DNA of 29,824 nucleotides from an uncultured Muribaculaceae bacterium (GTDB lineage: Bacteria > Bacteroidota > Bacteroidia > Bacteroidales > Muribaculaceae). Each line of letters begins with the position of its first letter. Within the stretch, counting starts at the first letter, position 1. Where the stretch lies: assembly GCA_958439725.1 (NCBI GenBank), contig CAUBWJ010000027.1, positions 1 to 29,824 on the forward strand. The letters are read 5' to 3'. The notes under the pieces were generated by a model that saw only the letters and a program-made list of their open reading frames with translations, was not told where the DNA came from and did no database searches. The translations under genes were made by a program, and so were the position numbers. Below, piece by piece: positions 14,223 through 22,461 of this stretch.

Positions 14223-15991
14223 AAGATACCATTATAGTACCGGTGACAAAAGCCGGAATGCAACTTGCCGAAATCCTGTCCCGGGAGCTGAGTGGTACCG
14301 TCACGGTAAAGCACCGTGATCTGCAGGATGGCCAGCTCGAGCAGTTCAGGAACATAATCTTTATAGGCGCTATGGGAATCTGTGTGCGTGCCATAGCTCC
14401 GATAGTGCATGACAAGCACACCGATCCGGCGGTGGTCTGCGTGGACTCCACAGGCCGCTATGCCGTCTCCGTGCTCTCCGGCCATATTGGAGGCGCAAAC
14501 GACCTCTGCCGCCGTGTGGCCGCCATAACAGGGGCTGAGCCGGTGGTTACCACTCAAAGCGATGTGACCGGTCTCTGGGCGCTTGATACTCTCGCCTCTC
14601 GCTTCGGATGGACGGCCGAGACTGACAGCGCCGGAATGAACCCTGCGATATTCAGTTTTGTCAACGGCCGTCCCACGGCTCTGCTCATCGACGTTAACGA
14701 CGAAGGCACCCGTTATCTTCTCTCTACGCTGCCGGAGCATGTGAAAGTTGTGCGCACCGTAGAGGAAGCAAAGGGGATGGGCCTTCTTATCGCTGTCACT
14801 TACCGGAACTATTCATTTGCCGGACGCATATTGTATTACCGACCCCGTGTACTCAGCATTGGTGTGGGATGCCGGAAAGACTGCAGTCCCGAAGGTGTAT
14901 CCGGTTTCATTGAAAACGCTCTTGCCGAAAATGGTCTGAGCCCGCTTTCCATTAAAAATCTGGCGACTATAGAGCTTAAGAAGGACGAAGCGCTGTTTGC
15001 CGACCTTACGCGCCACTGGCAAGTGCCGGGCGTGGTGTATGAAGCTTCGCAGCTTCAGGATATCGAGGTGCCCAATCCTTCGGAAAAGGTCAGGGAAGTC
15101 ACCGGTGTATGGGGCGTGGCCGAGAGCTGCGCCATAGCCGCTTCCGAAGGGGGCAGCCTGGTGATGGACAAGACCAAGGGGAAACTCTCGGAGGATAATG
15201 ACTTCACGTTCGCTGTGGCGGTGAATTCGTCGGCGTTGCGCGGCGGTCACATAGAGATTGTAGGTGCCGGTCCCGGCGATCCGGAGCTCGTTTCGGTCCG
15301 CGGCAAGCGTTTTCTGGAGGAAGCTGACCTTATACTGTATGCGGGAAGCCTCGTTCCGGTCGAACTCACCCATTATGCCAAGCCGGGATGCACGGTGCGC
15401 AGTTCGGCAAGCATGGATCTTGAGGAGCAGTTCGCGCTTATGAAGGATTTCTACGAACGCGGATGTCTGGTGGTGCGTCTGCACACCGGTGACCCCTGCG
15501 TATATGGCGCTATCCAGGAACAGATGGCGTTTTTCGACCGCTACGGCATGTCTTATCATATAACCCCCGGCATTTCGTCCTTCCAGGCTGCGGCAGCCGC
15601 TCTGCGCTCACAGTTCACCATTCCGGAGAAAGTGCAGTCCATTATTCTCACCCGTGGCGAGGGACGCACTCCCATGCCCGAGAAAGAAAAACTTCACCTG
15701 CTGGCACGTTCGCAGAGCACCATGTGCATTTATCTGAGCGCCGCCATTGTCGACGAGGTGCAGAAGGAACTCCTCATGTCGTATCCTCCGGAGACTCCCG
15801 TGGCTGCATGTTATAAACTCACATGGAAAGAAGAGAAGATTTACCGCGGTCAGCTCAAGGATCTTGCCAGAATAGTGCATGACAACAATCTGTCGCTGAC
15901 AACCCTTCTTGTGGTGGGTGATGCCATCGACAACCGCAATGGCCTTTCAAAGCTTTACGACCGCAGTTTCACCCATCTTTTCCGCAAATGA
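14219..15991 (+). CDS. cbiG-cbiF: Fusion: cobalt-precorrin-5A hydrolase (CbiG) + cobalt-precorrin-4 C11-methyltransferase (CbiF)
   Basis: Residues 1 to about 338 are CbiG, which opens the delta-lactone and releases acetaldehyde, a step specific to the anaerobic route. Landmarks are FIGAMGICVRAIAPIVHDK (48-66), VSVLSGHIGGANDL (83-96) and the C-terminal CbiG core IGVGCRKDCSPEGV (214-227) with LKKDEALFADL. Residues about 343-590 are CbiF/CobM, the SAM enzyme that methylates C11: IEIVGAGPGDPELVSVRG, LILYAGSLVP, VVRLHTGDPCVYGA, ITPGISSFQAAAAAL and ILTRGEGRTPMP. The two domains act on consecutive intermediates, CbiF first and CbiG next, so the fusion could channel the product. Both junctions with neighbours are 4-base overlaps. 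Confidence 0.95.
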   Translation: MKDTIIVPVTKAGMQLAEILSRELSGTVTVKHRDLQDGQLEQFRNIIFIGAMGICVRAIAPIVHDKHTDPAVVCVDSTGRYAVSVLSGHIGGANDLCRRVAAITGAEPVVTTQSDVTGLWALDTLASRFGWTAETDSAGMNPAIFSFVNGRPTALLIDVNDEGTRYLLSTLPEHVKVVRTVEEAKGMGLLIAVTYRNYSFAGRILYYRPRVLSIGVGCRKDCSPEGVSGFIENALAENGLSPLSIKNLATIELKKDEALFADLTRHWQVPGVVYEASQLQDIEVPNPSEKVREVTGVWGVAESCAIAASEGGSLVMDKTKGKLSEDNDFTFAVAVNSSALRGGHIEIVGAGPGDPELVSVRGKRFLEEADLILYAGSLVPVELTHYAKPGCTVRSSASMDLEEQFALMKDFYERGCLVVRLHTGDPCVYGAIQEQMAFFDRYGMSYHITPGISSFQAAAAALRSQFTIPEKVQSIILTRGEGRTPMPEKEKLHLLARSQSTMCIYLSAAIVDEVQKELLMSYPPETPVAACYKLTWKEEKIYRGQLKDLARIVHDNNLSLTTLLVVGDAIDNRNGLSKLYDRSFTHLFRK

Positions 15992-17784
15992 TAGTCATAT
16001 TCGGAGGAACTACCGAGGGAAGGCTTGCCGCTTCGGTGCTTGACGAGGCCGGCTCTCCCTTTTTCTACTCCACCCGCGGCGCCCTCCAGCAGGTGGAGGG
16101 AAAGAATATGAAGCGCCACACCGGCGCGATGGACGCGGATGCAATGACGGCCTTTTGCCGTGAAAACGGTATAAAATGCATTGTGGATGCCGCGCACCCC
16201 TTCGCTGTGGGGCTGCATGAGGCCGTGGCGCAGAGCTCGGCTGAGACCGGTATCCCTGTTGTGAGGCTGGAGCGCACATATCCTCCGCGAGTGGCGGCCG
16301 ACAATGTGGTATGGTGCGATGATTTCGACGACGCTCTTGCCCGGCTTGAAAGCGAAGGCATAGAATCACTTCTTGCATTGACCGGCGTTCAGACCATCCG
16401 GCGCCTCAAACCTTATTGGAGCCGACACAGATGCGTGTTCAGAATTCTTGACCGCGAGGAATCCCGTGATCTGGCACAATCGGAAGGGTTTCCGGCTGAC
16501 TGTCTTGTGAAATATGGTGGGGAGCTTCCCAATCTCATCCGTGAGATTTCGCCGCAGGCACTCATCACGAAGGAAAGCGGAGAGTCAGGTGGCTTTGATG
16601 AGAAGTTCGAAGCGGCCCGCGAGTTCGGTCTGAAACTTTTTGTGGTAAAAAGGCCTGCACTGCCTTCCGGTTTCGTGACCGTTACGGGACGCCACGGGCT
16701 GCGCAGGGCGGTAGAGAAACTTTGTCCGGGATTTTTCCCGTTGCGCTCAGGATTCACCACCGGCGCGTGCGCCGCGGCTGCCGCCAAAGCTGCCGTTACC
16801 GCACTCGTCACCGGTGAGGCCGTGAATTCCGTGGAGTTCAGTCTGCCTGACGGCGAACTGACTTCGATGGAAATTTCAGCGGTGGAGGTCTCGGGAGATT
16901 CGGCAACGGCGCAAGTGGTGAAGGATGGCGGCGACGACCCCGATGTGACCCATGGAAAGATTATAGAAGTGGAGGTGCGCCTCTCGGGCCATGAAGGAAT
17001 AACTTTCCATGCAGGAGAAGGAGTGGGCACGGTGACACTTCCCGGACTCGGTCTCGCTCCCGGCGAGCCGGCCATTAATCCCGTCCCGAGAAAAATGATT
17101 GCGGCTGAGATACGCAAAGTCTATGACGGGGGAGTGGATGTCACCGTCAGTGTGCCCGGGGGGAGAGAACTCGCACTGCGCACATTCAATCCCAAACTCG
17201 GAATCGAGGGGGGCATTTCCATTATCGGCACTTCCGGAATTGTGCGTCCGTTCTCATCCGAGGCTTTCGTGGAATCTCTCCGCAGGGAGATGGAAGTGGC
17301 GGTTGCCATAGGCTGCACCCATATAGTTGTGAACTCCGGTGCGCGGAGCGAGCGCTTTGTAAAGGCTCTTTATCCCGGATATCCTCCGCAGGCTTTCATA
17401 CATTACGGCAATGCGATTGGCGAGACAATGAGAATAGCGTCGCAGCTCGGCATCGGACGGCTTACAATAGGGCTGATGATAGGCAAGGCCGTGAAGCTTG
17501 CCGAGGGCCACACCGATACCCACAGCGGAAATGTGGTTATGAACCGTGATTTTCTTATCGGCACCGCGCGTGAAGCGGGATGCTCGCCGGGGGCAGCCGA
17601 AAAAATCGCGGGAATAAGGCTTGCCCGAGAACTGTGGACGGTTCTGGAGGAAGAGGATGCACGCAGATTCTTCAGCCGGATTCTTGAGCTGTGCCACGCC
17701 GAGTGCCGCAGGCTTTTTCCCCGCGGGCGCTTAGAGGCTGTCCTTGTCAGCGACAGCGGAGAGATTCCTTACCGCATGGAGTAG
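15988..17784 (+). CDS. cbiJ-cbiD: Fusion: cobalt-precorrin-6A reductase (CbiJ) + cobalt-precorrin-5B C1-methyltransferase (CbiD)
   Basis: Residues 1 to about 245 are CbiJ/CobK, the NAD(P)H-dependent reductase: MIVIFGGTTEGR, STRGALQQVEGKNMKRHTG, CIVDAAHPFAVGLHE, VVRLERTYPP, LTGVQTI and ALITKESGESGGFDEK. Residues about 250-598 are CbiD: PLRSGFTTGACAAAAAKAA (251-269), KDGGDDPDVTHG, PGLGLAPGEPAINPVPR, GISIIGTSGIV and KLAEGHTDTHS. CbiD methylates C1 and marks the anaerobic pathway. The enzymes act in succession (CbiD then CbiJ) but are fused in reverse order. The last 54 bases overlap the 3' end of the convergent btuD gene. There is no visible terminator. Confidence 0.95.
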   Translation: MIVIFGGTTEGRLAASVLDEAGSPFFYSTRGALQQVEGKNMKRHTGAMDADAMTAFCRENGIKCIVDAAHPFAVGLHEAVAQSSAETGIPVVRLERTYPPRVAADNVVWCDDFDDALARLESEGIESLLALTGVQTIRRLKPYWSRHRCVFRILDREESRDLAQSEGFPADCLVKYGGELPNLIREISPQALITKESGESGGFDEKFEAAREFGLKLFVVKRPALPSGFVTVTGRHGLRRAVEKLCPGFFPLRSGFTTGACAAAAAKAAVTALVTGEAVNSVEFSLPDGELTSMEISAVEVSGDSATAQVVKDGGDDPDVTHGKIIEVEVRLSGHEGITFHAGEGVGTVTLPGLGLAPGEPAINPVPRKMIAAEIRKVYDGGVDVTVSVPGGRELALRTFNPKLGIEGGISIIGTSGIVRPFSSEAFVESLRREMEVAVAIGCTHIVVNSGARSERFVKALYPGYPPQAFIHYGNAIGETMRIASQLGIGRLTIGLMIGKAVKLAEGHTDTHSGNVVMNRDFLIGTAREAGCSPGAAEKIAGIRLARELWTVLEEEDARRFFSRILELCHAECRRLFPRGRLEAVLVSDSGEIPYRME

Positions 17785-18747
17785 TTCCTCTATCGAGGCG
17801 CACACAATGCCGTTTACCTTAAAACTGTCGTCGGTGACATCCACCGCAATCGGTGATTCAGTCAGTTCGTCGCCTATAAAACCTATGCGCCGGAGGGCTT
17901 TCCGTGCCATAGCCGCCCTGGGCCCCGCGCCCCGCAGGTTTATGAGCCGGTTCGCACGTGTGTCAATCCTGAAAAGTCCGCTCTCAGGGTCGAACACCAC
18001 TCCCTCCCGCTCGAAATACCGGGCCATGTCGCCGCTCAGCGAGAGGTCTTCGGGAGTGCCTATGCGCAGGCCGTTTGTTTTGTCAATAAGCCATATTTTG
18101 TCGGAAATCTGCAGCGCGAGTTCCAGGTCGTGTGTTGACAGAAACACAGCCTTCCCCTCTTCGTGGGCCATGCGCTGAAGCAGCTGCATTATCTCGACCT
18201 TGCTCGGATAGTCAAGGAAGGCGGTAGGCTCGTCGAGGAGTATTATCGGGGTCTGCTGTGCGAGGGATTTCGCTATCATCACTTTCTGTCGCTCCCCGTC
18301 GCTCAGGGTCTGTATCTGGCGTGCGGCGAATTCAGTTATGCCTGTCAGCTGGAGCGCGCGGTCCACAATCTCGCGGTCCTCGCGCGTGTATTTCCCCCAG
18401 AAACCTGTGTAGGGGCTGCGGCCCAGCCCCACGAGTTCCCGGACGGTCATGTTGTTAAGCGAAGGTTTCTCGGTAAGCACCACACCGATGGTGCGCGCAA
18501 GCCGCCCCGCGGAATAATCCCGCAAAGGTCTGTCGGCGATTGTAATGCCCCCGCGAAGCGGAGGAATAAACGAGGCCAGCGTTTTCAGGAGGGTGGATTT
18601 TCCTGCACCATTGGGTCCGAGCAGGCATGTAAGCTCCGATGTGCTCAGAATGGCTTCGATATGACGGGTTATTTCTATGTTGCCGCCGCGTGAATGATAC
18701 CCGGTGGTGACATCATGGAGGATTATGGCCGGAGAGTGTGCGTTCAT
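17731..18747 (-). CDS. btuD: ABC importer ATPase, BtuD/FecE/HmuV type, probably for corrinoids
   Basis: This is the ATP-hydrolysing subunit on the cytoplasmic face of an import complex. The motifs are complete: Walker A GPNGAGKST (44-52), Q-loop region around VVLTEKPSLNNMTV, signature LSDGERQKV (148-156; the Asp replaces the common first Gly), Walker B IILLDEPTAFLD (168-179) and H-loop STHD (204-207). About 85 residues follow the usual ABC domain, so at 338 residues it is longer than a minimal BtuD (about 250). It overlaps the permease gene by ATGA and the opposing cbiJD by 54 bases. Sequence alone cannot separate cobalamin from siderophore or haem importers; the B12 context favours corrinoids. 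Confidence 0.85.
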   Translation of the reverse strand: MNAHSPAIILHDVTTGYHSRGGNIEITRHIEAILSTSELTCLLGPNGAGKSTLLKTLASFIPPLRGGITIADRPLRDYSAGRLARTIGVVLTEKPSLNNMTVRELVGLGRSPYTGFWGKYTREDREIVDRALQLTGITEFAARQIQTLSDGERQKVMIAKSLAQQTPIILLDEPTAFLDYPSKVEIMQLLQRMAHEEGKAVFLSTHDLELALQISDKIWLIDKTNGLRIGTPEDLSLSGDMARYFEREGVVFDPESGLFRIDTRANRLINLRGAGPRAAMARKALRRIGFIGDELTESPIAVDVTDDSFKVNGIVCASIEELLHAVRNLSAVADKDSL

Positions 18748-19778
18748 ATCGAGCTTTTTCGTTTGTTAAACAAAACCCACATCACCACCGGGGCTCCAAT
18801 CAGGGCTGTCACCGAATTGACCGGCAGTGCTCCCTCGAATCCCGGCATTCTCGCCACGAGGCTGCAGAGCAGCGCAAGCGACGCCCCCGCAAGCATCGAG
18901 GCAGGCAGAAGTGTTGCATGGTTTGATGTGCGGAATATTCCCCGACACAGATGTGGCACCGCCAGCCCCAGAAAAACTATCGGGCCGCAATAGGCCGTGA
19001 CCACGGCCACAAGGACTCCGGAGCATACAATCACGAGCATTCGCGCCCGGTTAATGTTCAGGCCCAGATTCCTTGCGTAGGAGTCGCCGAGAAGCAGCAG
19101 ATTAAGTGTCTTGATGAGAAGGAATGAGAAGGGGAGGATGATAAGCATGAGCACTATGAACACGGTGGTCTGTCCGCCCGACACACGGGCGAAACTTCCC
19201 AGTCCCCAGATCACGTATGCACGGATATCTTCCTCGGCACTGAAGAATTTAAGCACGCCGATTATGGCGTTGGCAATATAGCCTATCATCACGCCCATTA
19301 TCAGGAGGGTGACGTTGCCCCGCACTTTACGCGCCACAAACGCAATCACAGCCATCACCAGCAGAGAACCTATGATCGCCGACATGGTTATGGCCACCTC
19401 GCCTATGGCGCCGAGTTTGCTCAGGGCCACATGGCCAAGGCTTCCGGAAAGCAATATCACAAAAGCCACGCCCAGACTCGCGCCCGAACTGATGCCGAGC
19501 ACCGACGGACCGGCCAGAGGATTGCGGAACACCGTCTGCATCAGCAGACCGCTCACCGCGAGCCCCGCCCCGGCCATTATGGCCGTCAGGGCCTGGGGCA
19601 GACGTGACTTCAGCACTATGTTCCGCCATATTTCTGATTCTTCCCCGCCGCCCGAAAGGATTGCCAGAACGGAGCGTGCGGGAATGTGCACCGAACCTAA
19701 AAGCAGGTTCAGCACAAGAAAAAGGATAATTGACAGCACGAGCGCCGCCATTAGCATAATCGTAGTACGGCGGTTCAT
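18744..19778 (-). CDS. btuC: ABC importer permease, BtuC/FecCD family
   Basis: The 344-residue integral membrane protein has about ten hydrophobic spans. FecCD-family landmarks are RLPQALTAIMAGAGLAVSG (55-73), QTVFRNPLAGPSVLGISSGA (76-95), GLGSFARVSGG, LGLNINRAR and PIVFLGLAVPHLCR. It would form the dimeric channel across the inner membrane, taking the ligand from the binding protein encoded just upstream. It overlaps btuF by ATGA and btuD by ATGA, so the three subunits are probably translated in a coupled way. Specificity for B12 is inferred from neighbours. Confidence 0.88.
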   Translation of the reverse strand: MNRRTTIMLMAALVLSIILFLVLNLLLGSVHIPARSVLAILSGGGEESEIWRNIVLKSRLPQALTAIMAGAGLAVSGLLMQTVFRNPLAGPSVLGISSGASLGVAFVILLSGSLGHVALSKLGAIGEVAITMSAIIGSLLVMAVIAFVARKVRGNVTLLIMGVMIGYIANAIIGVLKFFSAEEDIRAYVIWGLGSFARVSGGQTTVFIVLMLIILPFSFLLIKTLNLLLLGDSYARNLGLNINRARMLVIVCSGVLVAVVTAYCGPIVFLGLAVPHLCRGIFRTSNHATLLPASMLAGASLALLCSLVARMPGFEGALPVNSVTALIGAPVVMWVLFNKRKSSI

Positions 19779-20935
19779 TTCAGGATATGGTAATATACGG
19801 GTTTGTAGGCCGGAAGCAATTCGGGATGGAAAGCGTATATCAGATCGGCAAGTACGGTTTCTGGCTCAACAGGCATGCTCTCGTAAAACGGAACCTCATT
19901 CATGTTGCAGTAAATCACCCCATGGTTTTTCCATGCGTCGAAATCGGTGTAGCGGTTGTCTTTCGCCTTGAGTTCGTCGTAGCCGAATGTTCCGTCATGG
20001 CTGTTGACGATTCTCCAAAAATCGGCGTGTGAGGCATTGGAATACACTGTCTCGTAATCAAGCGTAACTCCACCGGATTCGTTGTTGTCTTTAAGGAAAT
20101 ATTCGGCTCCGGCGTCACGGAACATCTGGGCCAGGAAGCTTTTCCCTCCCACGGCATACCAGTTGCCGCCTCTCATTTCGCCGGTGAATACCGAAGGCCG
20201 TTTATCTACCTTGGACGCCAGATTTTTCAGCTCGTCATATCGTGATTCTATGCCGTCGAAAACCTCGTTGGCCTCTTTTTCGCGGCCTGTGAGCAGTCCG
20301 ACCACTTTTATCCATTCAGCCTGTCCCAGAGGCGTAAGCTCTTTATAGCCGAGATGAGGCATTAGAGGAATATCCACGTTGCGGATGGCATCGTAGCCTC
20401 CGCGCTTGAACGGTGAAATCAATATAAGGTCAGGGTCAAGGGCTATTATCACCTCGTTGTCGAAATTACCCTCGATACCGATTTTGTGCGTGATGCCTTT
20501 TTCAAGCTGTTCGTTCATCCTGGGGTTGTGAAGATGGCGTGTGCTCGTGATACCGCATACCATATCGGTTATGCCGAGTTTTATGAAGTTCGAAAGCTGA
20601 AGGGAGGTCATGCATATCACGCTCTTCACGGGTGTCTCTATTCTCACGTACCCCTCCGGAGTATCGGCGTTGGTGCCTTTGGGAACAAGTGCGAACCTGA
20701 ATTTCTCGCGCTCCCGGTCTTCGGGATCATTTATTTCGAGAAGAGTCACTCCGTCGGAATAATTCACATGAAATCCCTTGGCATGGCGCGGCGCGACCAG
20801 TGCCAGTGAATCTACTCCGCATGAATCGGCAAGAGTGGCTTCGTGATGTGCCGACCGTCCGGCACATCCCGTGGCTGACGGAAGTACCGATGCGAGGATT
20901 ACCGTGGCGGCTGCTAAATGTTTCAGGAATCTCAT
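19775..20935 (-). CDS. btuF: ABC importer substrate-binding lipoprotein, BtuF-like
   Basis: The 386-residue protein has a signal peptide with lipobox-like SATGC (about residue 24), so it is probably lipid-anchored on the periplasmic side. The rest resembles class III periplasmic binding proteins (Peripla_BP_2): VKSVICMTSLQLSNFIKLG, a first lobe ending DLILISPF, the linking helix, and a second lobe beginning RPSVFTGEMRGG and WYAVGGKSFLAQMFRDAGAEY. The frame runs 28 codons further upstream to 21019, but that part crosses the promoter at 20962-20969 and would bury the signal peptide, so I chose the ATG at 20935. It leads the btuF-btuC-btuD operon. A siderophore or haem binder is possible. Confidence 0.83.
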   Translation of the reverse strand: MRFLKHLAAATVILASVLPSATGCAGRSAHHEATLADSCGVDSLALVAPRHAKGFHVNYSDGVTLLEINDPEDREREKFRFALVPKGTNADTPEGYVRIETPVKSVICMTSLQLSNFIKLGITDMVCGITSTRHLHNPRMNEQLEKGITHKIGIEGNFDNEVIIALDPDLILISPFKRGGYDAIRNVDIPLMPHLGYKELTPLGQAEWIKVVGLLTGREKEANEVFDGIESRYDELKNLASKVDKRPSVFTGEMRGGNWYAVGGKSFLAQMFRDAGAEYFLKDNNESGGVTLDYETVYSNASHADFWRIVNSHDGTFGYDELKAKDNRYTDFDAWKNHGVIYCNMNEVPFYESMPVEPETVLADLIYAFHPELLPAYKPVYYHILK

Positions 20936-20961
20936 TGAAAGCAGAATTTGATAATGTATTG

Positions 20962-20969
20962 CAAAGATA
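20962..20969 (-). promoter_or_regulatory. -7 element of the btuFCD operon
   Basis: TATCTTTG on the minus strand matches TAnnTTTG exactly. The -33 position has CTG at a 19-base spacing (20989-20991) instead of TTG. Transcription would start near 20955, about 20 bases before the btuF ATG, so no riboswitch fits. Confidence 0.65.
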
Positions 20970-21042
20970 ATATAAATTAGCGTATGGGCAGGGGTTGACA
21001 TGGATAGTGAAGAGCGCATCTCTTAAGGTGGCTGGAAAATAT

Positions 21043-21079
21043 GTCTTCCCGGAAACCTGTCGCAGGCTTCCGGGAAGAC
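21043..21079 (-). terminator. Terminator of the btuB-lipoprotein operon
   Basis: GTCTTCCCGGAA (21043-21054) is perfectly complementary to 21068-21079, with a further CCTG/CAGG inner helix. It lies 25 bases past the stop at 21104. On the minus strand the hairpin is followed by ATATTTTCC, a modest T run. Confidence 0.8.
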
Positions 21080-21103
21080 GGTGTTTACCAAATATGATTA
21101 TTA

Positions 21104-22417
21104 TTAGAGATTTTCCACTACTCTTATCTGTTCGAAGAAGTAGCCTGTGGCCATCTCCGCACCCTTCACGGTGGTGCCGTCGGCTACATTGTAGATGTAT
21201 ATCACCGGGTTGACCCCTTCGGCATCCACACCTAAGTAAGCTTTTCCGTCTACAGCCGCCATTCTCGAAGAGAATCGTCCGCTGCTGAAAGGCAAACGCT
21301 TTCCGTCGATGCTCACCGGCGTGTTCTCGGTGGTAGTGAGGTCAATCACGGAATAATAATAGCTGAAATCGTCAATTCCGTTTTCCATACCGTCCTCGCG
21401 TGCATAAGCCAGAGCCTTGTTCTCGCCTATATATATGATGGAATTGAGTTTTGCACCTGATGTGAAACCGTCGTAGCTCGGATCGAAATCCGTTGAACCT
21501 GCTGGTATCTTCAGCAGGTGGCTTTTTTCGGTTTCGTCTGTTTCAGTTGAAAAGCAGGCCACATAGAGATTGTCGTTTCCATCAATCATAGTTATGTTCT
21601 GCAGAAGTTCGCCATAGGCGCTTCCCACCATCTCGCAGTCGAGGAAGCAGGGTTTGTTGCTCTCGACGGCCATTGTCTCGGGATTGATTACGGCGGTATA
21701 CATGGGTGTGACCCGTTTTGCACGCTTGCCGTCAGCTTTGGCATAATAGAAATAGAAAAGCTTGTTGTCTGATTTCCTGTAGGCGGCAATGCCCGATGTG
21801 GTAAGTTTTTTGCCAGGAGCCGGTATCTGTATGTCGAGGGTTCCTTCGGCTATGATGGAGAGGTCCTCGGCATTGAGTTTGGTCCAGATAATTTTCTCGG
21901 CATCTCCGTCGGCTGCCATTATCACCAGTGTTTTGTCGTCGGTCCAGGCGTGGGTATATTTACGTGCCGAATAAGTGTTGGTCTTGAATTGGCGTTCTGC
22001 GATTGTTTCGATTTTGTTGTTGTTAATCACATATTTTCCAAAGCAAGTTCCTGCCACGGGCACCTGATAATAATATTTGCCCTTCAGAATGGTTTCGAGA
22101 GTAAGAACGGCATTTACTTCCGTGCCTGTACCCTCAAAATTAATAGTTGGCTGGTCTGCATCAAGTGATTCCATGCTTTTCACCAGTGTCTGCACATCGC
22201 GTCCCATGCCGCCGTGACGGTCAAGGGCCACCCAAAGATCGAAGTGATAGTTGGGCTTTTCTTCGGGTTCATCGGGATTGTCGGGCGTGTCGGGATTCGA
22301 CGGTTGTTCCGGCTGGGGTTTGTCGGCGGGTTTCGGATCGTCGCTTGAGCATGATGCCTGACCCAGAGCAAGTATCAGGGCGGCGAATCCTGTCAGAATA
22401 AATTTCAGTTTTTTCAT
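21104..22417 (-). CDS. DUF4374-like surface lipoprotein in the cobalamin-riboswitch operon
   Basis: The 437-residue protein has a signal peptide with lipobox QASC (Cys23) followed by SSDD and a long Pro/Asp/Glu-rich tether (to about residue 55), which fits a lipoprotein displayed on the cell surface. The body is beta-rich with repeated short strands, consistent with a beta-propeller. The C-terminal part (IPAGSTDFDPSYDGF, DGKAYLGVD, IYIYNVADGTTVKGAEM) resembles the DUF4374 family as I remember it. DUF4374 includes the siderophore-binding XusB of Bacteroides. It lies 44 bases after the TonB receptor gene, under the same cobalamin riboswitch. By analogy with BtuG beside BtuB, it may capture corrinoids at the surface. 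That role is inference, and a siderophore-like ligand remains possible. Confidence 0.75.
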   Translation of the reverse strand: MKKLKFILTGFAALILALGQASCSSDDPKPADKPQPEQPSNPDTPDNPDEPEEKPNYHFDLWVALDRHGGMGRDVQTLVKSMESLDADQPTINFEGTGTEVNAVLTLETILKGKYYYQVPVAGTCFGKYVINNNKIETIAERQFKTNTYSARKYTHAWTDDKTLVIMAADGDAEKIIWTKLNAEDLSIIAEGTLDIQIPAPGKKLTTSGIAAYRKSDNKLFYFYYAKADGKRAKRVTPMYTAVINPETMAVESNKPCFLDCEMVGSAYGELLQNITMIDGNDNLYVACFSTETDETEKSHLLKIPAGSTDFDPSYDGFTSGAKLNSIIYIGENKALAYAREDGMENGIDDFSYYYSVIDLTTTENTPVSIDGKRLPFSSGRFSSRMAAVDGKAYLGVDAEGVNPVIYIYNVADGTTVKGAEMATGYFFEQIRVVENL

Positions 22418-22461
22418 TTTGAATGATTATGGTTACATTATAGGATTTTGAAGGATGTGGT

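Noticed and set aside
17731..20935. Haem or siderophore importer instead of BtuFCD
   Set aside because: Families overlap and the alternative is not excluded, but placement between ring-synthesis genes and a cobalamin-regulated receptor makes corrinoid import the better reading.
20936..21019. 28-codon N-terminal extension of btuF
   Set aside because: It spans the -7 element at 20962-20969 and would place a signal peptide and lipobox internally.
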